64,000 nucleotides of DNA, from assembly GCA_963709765.1 (NCBI GenBank), contig CAVPXL010000004.1, positions 1-64,000 of the forward strand. Reading direction: 5' to 3'. How positions within the stretch are numbered: position 1 is the first letter of the stretch; every line of letters starts with the position of its first letter. Source of the stretch: Roseitranquillus sp963709765. GTDB lineage: Bacteria; Pseudomonadota; Alphaproteobacteria; Rhodobacterales; Rhodobacteraceae. Below the pieces are notes generated by a model. That model was not told the origin of the DNA and made no database searches. It saw only the letters and a list, made by a program, of their open reading frames with translations. Both the position numbers and the translations under genes were made by a program. This document shows, piece after piece, positions 36,224 to 45,656 of the stretch.

Positions 36224-37144
36224 TCACCGACCAGTCAACTTGATCTGTTCTTTCAACCATTCTCCCAGAAGTCGGATACCGACCGACCCGGCCATTTCCG
36301 CGGTCGTGACCAACCAGTAGGCCGACGGCACCCGCACGGGTTCACCGATAGACTTCAGGAGCCCTTGTCGGATGTCGTCCTCGATCAGCAGACTTCTTCC
36401 GAGCGCGATCCCGAGGCCACCTATGGCACCCTGAAGCATGAGGTCAGCACGATCGAAGTACAGTGACGGCTTGGGGTGTTCTCCTCCTTGCCGCAAATAC
36501 TTCCAGTAGTCATCCCATGTCGTTCCGGTGCGGAATTTCTCGGCACCTCTGTCGGCGAGGATCGGGACGCTTGCGCTCTCGAAAGCTGCCTCCCCTAACC
36601 GGTCAGCGCCGGGATATGCCGTCCCGATGACTGGCTGGATCTGACACTTCGAAAGCCGTGTGGCGTGCAAGCCCGGATAAGGACCCGGACCGAAGCGGAA
36701 TCCGGCATCGACGTCGCCGGTGTCGAACCGCGCGAGACCTTCGCGCACGTCTATCGACAGGTCTATTCCGGCGCGTTGCGCATCCGGCAGTCGAGGGATC
36801 AGCCATTTCATCGCAAGCGAAGAGTGAACCGAAAGTCGGATTGCCCGTTCAGACCGCAACTCACGCGCGGCGACCAGCGCGCGCTCGACATCGTCCAGCG
36901 ATCGATTTGCAGCTTCGCATAGAATTGCGCCCGCCCGATTGGGCTGCACCCGGCGTGTCGTTCGGTCAAAGAGGGCCATCCCAAGCGCCGCTTCTAAGGC
37001 ACGGATGCGATGGCTGACCGCGCTGGGGTCCAGCCCGAGATCCTGCGCAGCTGCAGCAAAACTGCCGTGACGAGAAACGGCCGCGAGCAAGGAAATGGAC
37101 TGAACCAGTTTCCTCAGCGGTGCATCACTCTGAACTTCAATCAT
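36224..37144 (-). CDS. LysR-family transcriptional regulator (GcvA-like)
   Basis: 306 aa, intact. SISLLAAVSRHGSFAAAAQD, LGLDPSAVSHRIRALEAALG is the winged helix; the effector domain contains RLSVHSSLAMKWLIPRLPD and AIGGLGIALGRSLLIEDDI, as in GcvA-type members. It is divergent from the small membrane protein and PhzF gene; the 176-bp gap 37145-37320 should contain its operator, and regulation of the divergent genes is the usual arrangement. Confidence 0.9.
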   Translation of the reverse strand: MIEVQSDAPLRKLVQSISLLAAVSRHGSFAAAAQDLGLDPSAVSHRIRALEAALGMALFDRTTRRVQPNRAGAILCEAANRSLDDVERALVAARELRSERAIRLSVHSSLAMKWLIPRLPDAQRAGIDLSIDVREGLARFDTGDVDAGFRFGPGPYPGLHATRLSKCQIQPVIGTAYPGADRLGEAAFESASVPILADRGAEKFRTGTTWDDYWKYLRQGGEHPKPSLYFDRADLMLQGAIGGLGIALGRSLLIEDDIRQGLLKSIGEPVRVPSAYWLVTTAEMAGSVGIRLLGEWLKEQIKLTGR

Positions 37145-37320
37145 GAGAAATTCTCACTGCTTCATGTTGAAGAGCATCTTGGTCAGAACGCTACTTTGTT
37201 CAATATTTGTTGCATCGACAATCAGAGACCGTCGCAATCCTGAGTGAATATCTCACACCAATTGGCGCGACTGTCCAGATGGCGTGCCCAAACCGACAGA
37301 CTGAAACCGGAGACCATCAC

Positions 37321-37536
37321 ATGCACACTTTCGATCACACTCTCCCGACAAAACGGAACCTCACGCGGATCCCGCAATCGGACACCTTCCGGGTCTTGCT
37401 GATCCTGGCGATCTTTGTTGCCACGGGCGTAGGCATCTCGGTTCTCGCCAGGGATCCCGGCCTCGTGACGCAGCCCTCTGCTCAGGCGGCGGGCATTGAG
37501 GACTGGCACGGCAATGTCGCCAGGTCAGGACGGTAG
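37321..37536 (+). CDS. Small membrane protein (71 aa)
   Basis: MHTFDHTLPTKRNLTRIPQS, then one membrane segment (FRVLLILAIFVATGVGISVL) and a short polar tail. The frame is open from 37207 but the ATG at 37321 gives the better N-terminus. It is 6 nt upstream of the PhzF gene. Function unknown. Confidence 0.55.
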   Translation: MHTFDHTLPTKRNLTRIPQSDTFRVLLILAIFVATGVGISVLARDPGLVTQPSAQAAGIEDWHGNVARSGR

Positions 37537-37542
37537 ACGAAA

Positions 37543-38481
37543 ATGGAGAGCCAGATGTCAGATCATCACGATCGAGCCACCCGCGCCGTTGCCGTCCATA
37601 TCGTCAACGCATTCACCTTGAACGGCACCGGCGGCAATCCGGCCGGTGTGGTCCTTGACGCAGACGCTTTGGACGCGGCCGCAATGCAATCCATCGCCGC
37701 GCAGACGGGATTGTCGGAGACGGCCTTTGTGTCCCGGTCGCCAACCGAAGGGGCCCGACTCGACTTTTTTACGCCGACCCGACGCATCCCGCATTGCGGG
37801 CACGCCACCATCGCGGCGTTCGCCTTGATGCGCAGTGAGGGGCGCATTTCCGATGGGCCGACCTCGAAGCAGACGGTCGACGGCCCCCGGCGCATCCACG
37901 TCCGGGATGGTGCAATATTCATGGAGCAGCAGGCGCCCCGCTATCTGACGCAGGCGGACTGGGCCGGAACGGGGATGACACAGTCTGACGTTCTGACGGC
38001 AGTCGGGTTGAACGCCAATCGCTTGGATTCCCGCATTGCCCCCCAGGTCGTCGACACCGGTAATCGTTTCCTTGTGATCGGTGTCGCAAGCGAGGCCGAT
38101 CTCGCCGACCTCGCTGTGGATCAGGAGACGGTGGCGCGGATCAGCGAAGCGCTGGACCTGATCGGCTTTTATGTCTTCTTTTTACCTGGCGAAGGGGGCT
38201 TCGTCCATGCCAGCACGCGCATGTTCGCGCCCCGCTATGGCATTCCCGAGGAAAGCGCGACAGGCATGGCCGCCGGCCCACTCGCGTGCCTGCTGCACGA
38301 TGTTCTGGGCGACCGGCGGACGCATTTCGTCATCGAACAGGGCCGTTTCATGGCCAGCCCCAGCGTCAGCCGGATCCTCGTCGATCTGGAGGTCGAAGGC
38401 GGCCGTATCAGCGGCCTCATGGCTGGAGGCGAAGGACAGACGGCGAGGACCCTGCAGATCGAACCGTCTCGGCCTGCGTGA
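37543..38481 (+). CDS. PhzF-family isomerase/epimerase-like protein
   Basis: 312 aa, intact. VHIVNAFTLNGTGGNPAGVV, GLSETAFVSRS (conserved E), FTPTRRIPHCGHATIAAFAL and, near the C-terminus, GIPEESATGMAAGPLACLL. PhzF relatives isomerise small metabolites through an acid/base glutamate; the actual substrate is unknown. An alternative ATG at 37555 has a GGAGAG a few bases upstream and may be the real start. Probably cotranscribed with the preceding small gene and controlled by the LysR protein. Confidence 0.88.
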   Translation: MESQMSDHHDRATRAVAVHIVNAFTLNGTGGNPAGVVLDADALDAAAMQSIAAQTGLSETAFVSRSPTEGARLDFFTPTRRIPHCGHATIAAFALMRSEGRISDGPTSKQTVDGPRRIHVRDGAIFMEQQAPRYLTQADWAGTGMTQSDVLTAVGLNANRLDSRIAPQVVDTGNRFLVIGVASEADLADLAVDQETVARISEALDLIGFYVFFLPGEGGFVHASTRMFAPRYGIPEESATGMAAGPLACLLHDVLGDRRTHFVIEQGRFMASPSVSRILVDLEVEGGRISGLMAGGEGQTARTLQIEPSRPA

Positions 38482-38589
38482 AGCAGACAGGACATGTCGC
38501 CGAACGACCTGCCGATGAACCGCTCAAGCGGCTCGGTGACATGTCTTGCGTCGAGAGCGACAACCCCAAACGCGGAGAGGGTATCCTAT

Positions 38590-39045
38590 CACGGAATACG
38601 TTGGCTCGTGGGTATCCGCCGACGAGCACATCGCGCTGCCGGGGTTCTCGTCAGCCGCATCCGGTCCAGCGCTTCCTGCACGAGCTGTTTCGGGAGCATG
38701 CGGCGGGCCTTCCGCGCTTGGCGTTTCCGACACGATCCCATGGCGCGGAAGCTGCCCCCACCCGTGCGGATCGCCTCGCCCGAGAAATCCACGCCGGTGA
38801 CGAGCGCGCCACGCTGCGCCAGCGCAAGGCTGTCCGCCCCGAAATGGCATTGCAGATGCAAGACGCGTTTGCTCTCCAGCGGGCCGACCAGTTCCGGCAA
38901 TTCTCGCTCTTCCAGCGCATCGAGGCGGCCGCTTCCGGCCCGCAGCCCGCAGCCCGGTCAGGTCCATGCCGCCCGGCGCAAGATGGACCGCCACGCGTTC
39001 ATCCCAATTGGCACGGTTGAAACCGAAGATCGCATCGAGGTCCAT
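38590..39045 (-). pseudogene. SAM-dependent methyltransferase, N-terminal part, frameshifted
   Basis: MDLDAIFGFNRANWDERVAV, HLAPGGMDLTGL then, shifted, ELVGPLESKRVLHLQCHFGA (SAM motif I), LALAQRGALVTGVDFSGEAI. After this it jumps to an unrelated basic tail. The second half of the fold is missing. Family: class I methyltransferases starting with FNRANWDER. Confidence 0.65.
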
Positions 39046-39160
39046 TCTATTTTAGCTTCCCTATTCAAGTCGCCGGATGCTGCCGTCGACGCTCTTATCG
39101 CACCGAATTTTCTCGAGAAAAAGTCGACCTGCGGTACAGTCGCCAAGGCCAAGATGGACA

Positions 39161-39478
39161 CTACCACAATCGGGCGGCAGTTTCAGACGCCCAAAGAAGA
39201 TGGCGCGCGATGCCGTAGACATAGAACGTTACGAAGATCATGTTGATGTATTGCAATTGTCGCTCGGATCGAAGCCACCCGAAGTAGATCCAGATCAGAC
39301 AAAACGGCAGGCTCAGCGACATCGCTTGAAGTTGCCAGCCTTGCACGATGCAGATGGTACTGCTGATGCCCAGCGCGACCGCCAGCCATTTGAGCGGTTG
39401 CTCGTATGCGGCAACGGCCAACAGCGTTCGTCTGATGCCTGCTGCGGCACGATACGCAGTATTGTTATGAATAAACAT
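39161..39478 (-). CDS. Small integral membrane protein
   Basis: 105 aa from the ATG at 39478. Three to four membrane segments: LKWLAVALGISSTICIVQGW, MSLSLPFCLIWIYFGWL, YINMIFVTFYVYGIARHLLW. No family recognised. The codon use and the uninterrupted frame support a real gene. Confidence 0.6.
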   Translation of the reverse strand: MFIHNNTAYRAAAGIRRTLLAVAAYEQPLKWLAVALGISSTICIVQGWQLQAMSLSLPFCLIWIYFGWLRSERQLQYINMIFVTFYVYGIARHLLWASETAARLW

Positions 39479-39590
39479 GGAATTGCCTGAACTCAATTTA
39501 TGTTCCGGTAGCGAAGAGATCTGAAACCCGTCCCACCGACATGGCGGGGCGGGTCCCAGATCCTGTTCGCGTCTGTCCGGGACGCGTTTT

Positions 39591-40016
39591 TCAGCCGCCC
39601 ATCTCCTTCCTGAACTGATCGAAATCGATCTGCAGGCCGTTCAGGATCGTCGACCAATGGCGCGTCAGTGCGGCCTGGCCCACGGCTTCCTTGATCTCGC
39701 CTTCGGTGGCACCGGCGGCGCGGGCGGCCTCGGTATCGGCGAAGACGCAGTACTGGCAGGGGATCTGCGCGCCCACGGCGATGTTGATGAGCGCCTTGAC
39801 CTTGGGCGACAGTTCCGTCTGATCGCTGAACTCCATGTCGCGGGTCATGATCCAGGCACCGCGAATGCCGTGCTCAGGATATTCCTGCATGAAGCTCGGC
39901 ACGAAACCGAAGGCGTCCTTGATCTCCGAGTAGGTTTCGGCGGCGGTTTCCTGTGCGGAAACGGGCGCGGCGAAGGCGGCCATCGCGACGACGGCGGCCA
40001 TGACAAAGGTCTTCAT
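39591..40016 (-). CDS. Exported carboxymuconolactone-decarboxylase/AhpD-like protein
   Basis: 141 aa from the ATG at 40016, with signal peptide MKTFVMAAVVAMAAFAAPVS-AQ. ALINIAVGAQIPCQYCVFAD carries the AhpD-type CxxC, followed by TEAARAAGATEGEIKEAVGQ. Helical AhpD-fold domain, here predicted to be periplasmic. The longer upstream frame has no family character. Divergent TetR gene ends about 220 bp upstream; the intervening bases (40017-40236) show no gene. Confidence 0.82.
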   Translation of the reverse strand: MKTFVMAAVVAMAAFAAPVSAQETAAETYSEIKDAFGFVPSFMQEYPEHGIRGAWIMTRDMEFSDQTELSPKVKALINIAVGAQIPCQYCVFADTEAARAAGATEGEIKEAVGQAALTRHWSTILNGLQIDFDQFRKEMGG

Positions 40017-40236
40017 TTTCTTCTCCAGCTTTGGTTGGGTCGAGAGCGCCGGACAACGCGTCCGGGGCTGGCGGCTTTCTGGATCAAACCGCGTCTCGAA
40101 CCTAGTCAACCTCTGGTTCGGGGAGCCGAAAGCCTGAGAACGTCCAGCAGTTTAGTCCGATGAAGGATTGTGTCGCCGACGTTTCGTGGCCGGGAACCCG
40201 ATGCGACTTGACCTGCGGTACAGCGTGAAAAGTCGC

Positions 40237-40857
40237 TCAGCCTTGGCTGGCGGGGCTGAACAGCAGCTTGATGTAGGATCGCAACAGCACGATCTGCTCG
40301 GCCAGGACCTTCGGTTCGCACACCGCGCGCGACATCACGATGCCGCCCTCGACGGTGCTCGAGATCATGTCCGCGACGGTTCTCAAATCGACATCATCGC
40401 GCGGAGGATAGATCGCCGCGATCTCCTGCAACATGCCGAGGAAGCGTTCACGCCAGATAAGGATGGCCTGCCGGTTCAACGTCCGGACATCCCGGTCGAA
40501 CATGCGCTCCGAGTAGGCCACCGTCGCCACCAGGCAGCCGGGATGGCCGTTCGGAAGGTCGCCCATCATCTCGGACAACAGCTTCAGCCCGATCAGGAAC
40601 GAATGCAGCGGATCGCCATGCAACTCGCGTGCGCGGGTGAACACATCGTCAAGCAAGGCTTCCTCGGTGTCGAGATAGCGTTGCAGGAGGGCGCGGGCGA
40701 GCTCGTTCTTGTCCTTGAAGTGGTAGAAAAATCCGCTCTTGGTGATCTCCGCCTCAACGATGATCTCGTCGATGGAGGTCGCACCAAAACCCTTCGACAG
40801 AATCCCCGTCTCGGCGATGTCGAGAATAAGCTCTCGCTTGGACTTGACCTTCTCCAT
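40237..40857 (-). CDS. TetR-family transcriptional regulator
   Basis: 206 aa from the ATG at 40857. TSIDEIIVEAEITKSGFFYH followed by FKDKNELARALLQRYL is the helix-turn-helix; the C-terminal domain contains HPGCLVATVAYSERMFDRDV as in the AcuR/NemR-like group. The frame is intact. It likely controls the AhpD-like gene or the divergent genes at 41 kb. Confidence 0.88.
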   Translation of the reverse strand: MEKVKSKRELILDIAETGILSKGFGATSIDEIIVEAEITKSGFFYHFKDKNELARALLQRYLDTEEALLDDVFTRARELHGDPLHSFLIGLKLLSEMMGDLPNGHPGCLVATVAYSERMFDRDVRTLNRQAILIWRERFLGMLQEIAAIYPPRDDVDLRTVADMISSTVEGGIVMSRAVCEPKVLAEQIVLLRSYIKLLFSPASQG

Positions 40858-41083
40858 GACGTTCCCTCCGCCGCTACGACTGCACCAGTGGTAAAGTCCT
40901 TGACCCACACCCACGGTCGGCCAGTCGCATTAATCCTGAAGCGAACGGAAAAGGTTGGCTTTTTTGAAGCTGCCTAGACCCGACCACCAGTCTTCTACCG
41001 CCTCGAACGTGGAACGTCCATCTTCTGCTGCATCAGCGCAGGCACATGCCGACGCGAGTACAAGCAAGAGAAGGCACAACAGC

Positions 41084-41284
41084 ATGACAAGCATTACAGT
41101 TCGGCGACAAAGGCGCTTTCGCCCGTTCGGCGCCGACATTACCGCGCTGTGGCGCGGATTCATCCGTCGCAGACAACATGGCAGGCAAATGGCTCGCCTC
41201 GAGAAGCTCGATGACTTCCTGCGGCGGGATATCGGACTGCCGCCGCGCGGCACACCGGCCCGCAAAGTAGACACGCTTTGGTAG
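41084..41284 (+). CDS. Small DUF1127 protein (66 aa)
   Basis: MTSITVRRQRRFRPFGADIT, RRRQHGRQMARLEKLDDFLR then RRDIGLPPRGTPARKVDTLW. The family ending RRDIGL is perfect. I prefer the ATG at 41084 over the longer upstream frame, which has no family resemblance. Its stop lies 11 nt from the methyltransferase start. This is the third DUF1127 gene of the window and the clearest example of one heading the methyltransferase-aminotransferase set. Confidence 0.85.
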   Translation: MTSITVRRQRRFRPFGADITALWRGFIRRRQHGRQMARLEKLDDFLRRDIGLPPRGTPARKVDTLW

Positions 41285-41295
41285 GAGACACCTAA

Positions 41296-42242
41296 ATGAC
41301 CCAATCATTCCCCGTCCCGCTGCCCGGTCGCTACTTCCTCACCGAAGGCGGCATCGAAACCGAAATCATGTACAAGTGGGGCTTTGATCTGCCCGACTTT
41401 GCGATGTTTCCGCTTCTGGAAAAGCGCGTCTCAGCAGAGGCGATACGCAGCATGTATCGCCGATACCTCGACGTCGTCGCGCGGCACGGCCATTCGGCGC
41501 TTATCGGCGGATTCGACTATCGCGCCAGCCCCGACTGGGGGCGCTAAGCTGGGCTATTCCCCAGAGGCGCTGCGTGAAGCGAACCTCCGTTCGATCCAGT
41601 TCCTGCGGGATGTGGCCGCAGAATATCGCGGCGATATCCCGCGGGCGCTGTTTTCGGGCTATGTCGGTCCGCGCGGCGACGCCTACAGCCTCAACAGGCG
41701 CACGACCGTGGAGGAAGCGGAAGACTATCATTCCGTGCAACTCGGAACGCTCAAGGAGGCCGGTGTCGATCTTGCCTGGGCAGTCACTTTCAACAACCCT
41801 GCCGAGGCGATCGGAGTGGTCAACGCCGCCTGGCGCATCGGTATTCCGGTTGCTGTATCCTTCTCGCTCGACAGTTCCCACCGACTGTCCTCCGGGAGTC
41901 TCGCTTGCCGAGGCGATCTCCATCGTCGATGCGGCGACCGACGGCTATCCAGCCTTCTTCTCGCTTAACTGCTCGCATCCGTTCGAGTTCGAGCCTGCAC
42001 TGGACGGCGGCGACTGGACCCGGCGTATCCGCTCGATCCGGCCGAACGCAGCCAAGATGGACAAGATCGCCCTCTGCAAGCTCGGCCATCTCGAAGAAGG
42101 CGATCCCGAAGAACTCGGCCGCCTGATGGCCGATGTCGGACGCCGCTATCCGCACATGGACATCTGGGGCGGCTGCTGCGGCACCGGGCATGTGCATCTG
42201 GAGGAGATCGCGCGCCACCTGCCGGACCAGGTGGTGGCATGA
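41296..42242 (+). pseudogene. Homocysteine S-methyltransferase-like protein, two frameshifts
   Basis: PLPGRYFLTEGGIETEIMYK and RHGHSALIGGFDYRASPDWG end in a shift near 41545; KLGYSPEALREANLRSIQFL, LFSGYVGPRGDAYSLN and TFNNPAEAIGVVNAAWRIGI follow; a second shift near 41895 gives PPGVSLAEAISIVDAATDGY, FSLNCSHPFEF (Cys) and DIWGGCCGTGHVHLEEIARH (Cys pair). All zinc ligands and barrel blocks are present, so the enzyme would be complete if both breaks were errors. Its stop overlaps the aminotransferase ATG (ATGA). Only moderately similar to the one at 6907-7861, so they are paralogues, not a fresh duplication. Confidence 0.82.
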
Positions 42243-43439
42243 ACATCGAGATGCTGAGGGCGGACACGCCGTCCTGCCGCAGTTACGTCCACGCCAACAA
42301 CGCCGGCGCGTCGCCGACGCCGGAGCCGGTGCACCAGGCGGTGCTGCGGCATCTGGACCTCGAACGGCGCATCGGCGGCTATGCCGCGCAGGAGGCGGCG
42401 GCGCAGGATCTGGCGGCGTTCTACACCGAGGCGGCGGCGCTGATCGGCGCCGCCCCGGAGGAAATCGCCTTCGTCGAGAACGCGACCCGCGCCTGGGACA
42501 TGGCCTTCTACGGAATGCCCTTCGCGCCGGGCGACCGGATCCTGACGCACGCGTCGGAATACGTGTCGAACGTGCTCGCCATGCTTCAGCGCGCGAAACG
42601 GACTGGGCGTGGAGATCGACTTCGTCGCCCAGCGACGCCGACGGGCCAGGTCGACGTCGCCGCGATGGAGGCGATGATCACGCCGCGCACAAAGCTGATC
42701 GCCCTGACTCACGTCCCGACGAACTGCGGCCTCGTCAATCCCGCCGAGGAGGTCGGCCGCGATCGCGCGCCGCCACGACATCCCCTACCTGCTGGACGCC
42801 TGCCAGTCGGTCGGCCAGATCGACATCGACGTGGACAGCATCGGCTGCGACATGCTCTGCGCCACGGGGCGCAAGTTCCTGCGCGGGCCGCGCGGGACCG
42901 GGTTCCTTTACGTCCGCAAGGAGATGATCGAAAGGCTGGAACCGCCGTTCCTCGACCTCTGGGCCGCCGACTGGACCGCCGCGGATGGCTATGAGATGCA
43001 GCCGAGTGCGCGCCGCTTCGAGACCTTCGAGCGCCATGTCGCGGGACAGATCGGCCTGATGGAAGCGATCCGCCACGCCCGGGGTCTGGGTTTGCCACAG
43101 ATCGAGGCGCGCATCACCGCGCTTGCCGAAGACCTGCGCCAGCGTCTCGCCGCGGTGCCGGGAGTCCGTCTCCATGACCTCGGCGCGCGTCGCTGCGGGA
43201 TCGTGACCTTCACCCGGGACGACGAAGCCCCGGCGCAAACGGCGCTGCGGCTCAAGCGTGCCGGGGTCATGGTCTCGGTCACGCCACTCGCCTACGCGCG
43301 GATCGATTTCGAGGCGCGTGGACTGGATGCCGTCGTCCGCGCCTCATTGCATTGCTTCAACGATATCAATGATCTGGACCGCCTGGTCGCTGCAGTCGCA
43401 GGCGAGGCGCTTGCCGGAGGGCTCGGTCATGCCAAATGA
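42239..43439 (+). pseudogene. Class V PLP aminotransferase, second copy with four one-base insertions
   Basis: Almost identical to the intact gene at 26701-27924 (both protein and DNA), from SYVHANNAGASPTPEP to the end. Relative to that copy there are single-base insertions near 42597, 42632, 42644 and 42765; the first three together restore the frame, the fourth shifts it into the frame used to the end (CATGRKFLRGPRGTGFLYVR with the PLP lysine). Such clustered single-base differences against a clean duplicate are either sequence errors or recent decay. Start overlaps the methyltransferase stop. Confidence 0.85.
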
Positions 43440-43560
43440 TTGCCGGAGCAAGGTCACCCTCGGCACCCGCAGGTCCGGAGGCATCGGCACGGCCATCGCG
43501 CAACGGCTCGCACGAGCGGGCGCAAGGGTCGCCACAGGTCGTTCACGCGACCCGGAAGGC
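43428..43560 (+). pseudogene. SDR (short-chain dehydrogenase) start, truncated
   Basis: The ATG at 43428 overlaps the aminotransferase end. MPNDCRSKVTLGTRRSGGIG, TAIAQRLARAGARVATGRSR is the glycine-rich N-terminus of an SDR with the expected TGG motif eroded (GTRRSGGIG). After about 45 codons the frame joins unrelated sequence. The intact form would be the third gene of the set. Confidence 0.6.
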
Positions 43561-43639
43561 ACTCCCCTTCTGGTCGATGCGCCGACAACCCGGGCCTTGG
43601 CCCACTCCCGCCCGGATGCCGGTCAGGAAGGATCCCGCC

Positions 43640-43950
43640 TGGTCAGAATATGGGAAACGAATTTCGACCTCGCCCGGAGAGATGAACTGGTCGCGTACGC
43701 GAATGAGATCTCCTTGCCTGTCCTGAGGACTTGCCCGGGGTGCACGGGCGTGATGTTCTTCACGCGCGAGGACTGGTGGATCACCCAGACGATCTGGCGC
43801 GACCATAAGTCGATTGACGCACTCACGGTCGATGCCGCCTACGCCCGAATTGTCGAGGGCATCATTGCGCTGAATATCCTGGGATCCGCGACGATGACGA
43901 AGGACTACGACACGGCCGGTGGCAGCTTTGAGCCTTTCGCACAAGGGTAA
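43640..43950 (+). CDS. Antibiotic-biosynthesis-monooxygenase-like (ABM) domain protein, 5' end uncertain
   Basis: RIWETNFDLARRDELVAYAN, EISLPVLRTCPGCTGVMFFT, REDWWITQTIWRDHKSIDAL and YARIVEGIIALNILGSATMT form a complete ferredoxin-like ABM domain (dimeric, haem-like or quinol oxygenase fold). The frame is fused in the sequence to the SDR remnant, so its own start is unclear or lost. Function unknown. Confidence 0.5.
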
Positions 43951-44009
43951 TTTAGCTAAGATCCGCACAGAAATCACAACCGATCCAGATCGGAAACCAT
44001 TTAGGAATA

Positions 44010-44411
44010 ATGACGCCGAGAATACTTCAGACGCTCCTGGCCCTCGTCTTTCTTATTCTGGGCGCGTGGTGCCTGTTCTTTCCATCAACGGTGATCGCCG
44101 TGACTTTTCGTCCGGAGTTCGCGACAGAAACGAAGACGGCGCAATTTCTCATGGGGTGTTTCGGGGCGCAGGCCGTGCTTGCCGGAGTGCTTATCCTGGC
44201 TGCTCGGTTCACTGCCAAGACGTTTCTGGTCTTTGGACTTGTAGGCTCGATCCCGTTCTTCGGCTTCAACCTCTGGTTCACTCTCGTGGACCCTGTTCTG
44301 AACGCCTGGATGCTGCTCGATACCGCGGGAAATCTTGGGATCCTGGTCTGCGGCTTATGGGGCTGGGCGCTGACGCGTCGCGAGACAGATCGCACCGAGC
44401 GCGGCACCTGA
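44010..44411 (+). CDS. Integral membrane protein (133 aa)
   Basis: Four segments: ILQTLLALVFLILGAWCLFF, FLMGCFGAQAVLAGVLILAA, KTFLVFGLVGSIPFFGFNLW and AGNLGILVCGLWGWALTR. Intact. A 5'-truncated relative lies at 3121-3459 on the other strand. Two bases separate its stop from the ATG of the EamA-like gene, so they are one operon. Function unknown. Confidence 0.7.
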   Translation: MTPRILQTLLALVFLILGAWCLFFPSTVIAVTFRPEFATETKTAQFLMGCFGAQAVLAGVLILAARFTAKTFLVFGLVGSIPFFGFNLWFTLVDPVLNAWMLLDTAGNLGILVCGLWGWALTRRETDRTERGT

Positions 44412-44413
44412 AC

Positions 44414-45230
44414 ATGAGTGACGTGAAGCATGCCCGCCGCGCCACCGCCACGGCGGTCGGCGCGGTCGCAATCTTGAGTTGCGGCGCGCTTGCGCTGCTG
44501 ACGGTGAGGGCAGGAGATGTCCCACATTTTCAGCTTCTCGCTCTGACAACCGCCTGCGCATCCTCTGCGGAACGGTATTCCTTTTGATGCCCGGCCGAGG
44601 CTCCTCGGACCTTCTCCAGCCGTTACTGCCCTGGTCCGTCGCTGTTAGTGCGATCTTCTCATACCACGCGCTTTACCTCTACGCACTGGCGACGGTTTTA
44701 CCCGCCCACGCGAGCCTCATCGCTTATTTCTGGCCGTTGTTGATCGTGCTACTTTCAGCCATCGCCGACGGGGCTCCGGGTTTTTCGTTTCGTCACCTTG
44801 CAGGCGCAGCGATGGGGCTCTTGGGCGTGGCCCTACTGCTGGCGGACGAAGGAGCCGATCTCTCATCGCAATGGGCCGTCGGCGGCTAACTCGCAGCGGC
44901 GTGCTGCGCACTCGTCTGGTCGGGCTATTCGGTGGCCAACCGCCGTTTCGCCGCCGTGCCGAGCGAAATGCTAATCGGCGCCTGCGGAGTGGTCTCTCTC
45001 CTGGCCGGCGCCACCCATCTCGCCACTGAAACGACCATCATGCCGGATGCACGGAATTCTTCCGCTTCTCGGCGCATTGGCCTATTCGCGCCATTGCTCT
45101 CAACTCTGCTGCTGGTTCTTGCGGGCCACGCAGAGCCGAAGCGCTGGCTGGCACTCTCTGCCGTTCTGATCGTCGTCGGCGCCATCGTCGCTGCATCCGG
45201 CAGACGGAGCGCAATAGCGCCGCGACCCAA
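44414..45230 (+). pseudogene. EamA/YddG-like drug-metabolite transporter, broken
   Basis: RRATATAVGAVAILSCGALA, DVPHFQLLALTTACA, then a shift near 44565 to SAIFSYHALYLYALATVLPA, AHASLIAYFWPLLIVLLSAI and AGAAMGLLGVALLLADEG. TAA at 44887-44889 interrupts it, after which LVWSGYSVANRRFAAVPSEM continues. The last part lacks about 35 residues before LLSTLLLVLAGHAEPKRW. At least one indel, one nonsense codon and one deletion, so it is a true pseudogene. Confidence 0.75.
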
Positions 45231-45251
45231 CCAGGATACAGGATGCCCGCC

Positions 45252-45656
45252 TTCACGACGGCAAGATCGCCGTCATGGCTTCGAACCTCAGATGGGGCTC
45301 GGATGCCTGCGAGGTCACGTGCTGGAACGGAGAAAAGGTCAGGGTGGCACTCGACCATTGTTCTCGAACCGATCGCGAACAAGGTCTCGTTCATCGACGC
45401 CTTCGACCGCGAAGTCATCGCCCACGTCGCCGTCACGGGCGCCGGGATCAGCGGCTCCGACGTCCGCGACATGATGCTCGCCGCCGTCGAGTGCAGGTTC
45501 GGCACGGATCGCGCCCCGCATCCCGTCGAGCATCTGTCGGACAACGGCTCGTGCTGCACCGCTGTCGAGACGCGCGACTTCGCCCGGCAGCTCGGCCTCG
45601 TTCCCTGCTTCACGCCAGTCCGCTCACCAGAGAGGTGCGCAGCACGCATGAGCGAA
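45252..45656 (+). mobile_element. IS3-type orfB fragment, inverted copy of 31599-32003
   Basis: About 405 bp, nearly identical in reverse complement to part of the IS3-type element at 31.4-32.8 kb. It covers SNLRWGSDACEVTCWNGEKV, the shift, then FIDAFDREVIAHVAVTGAGI to CFTPVRSP and MSE, sharing the same frameshift. It is truncated at both ends; the EamA and PHB-depolymerase genes on either side are cut or scarred here. Confidence 0.82.

Noticed and set aside
39568..39590. Hairpin cgcgtc / gacgcg with T-run as a terminator for the AhpD-like gene
   Set aside because: The T-run lies on the plus strand while the gene is on the minus strand; it cannot terminate that gene.
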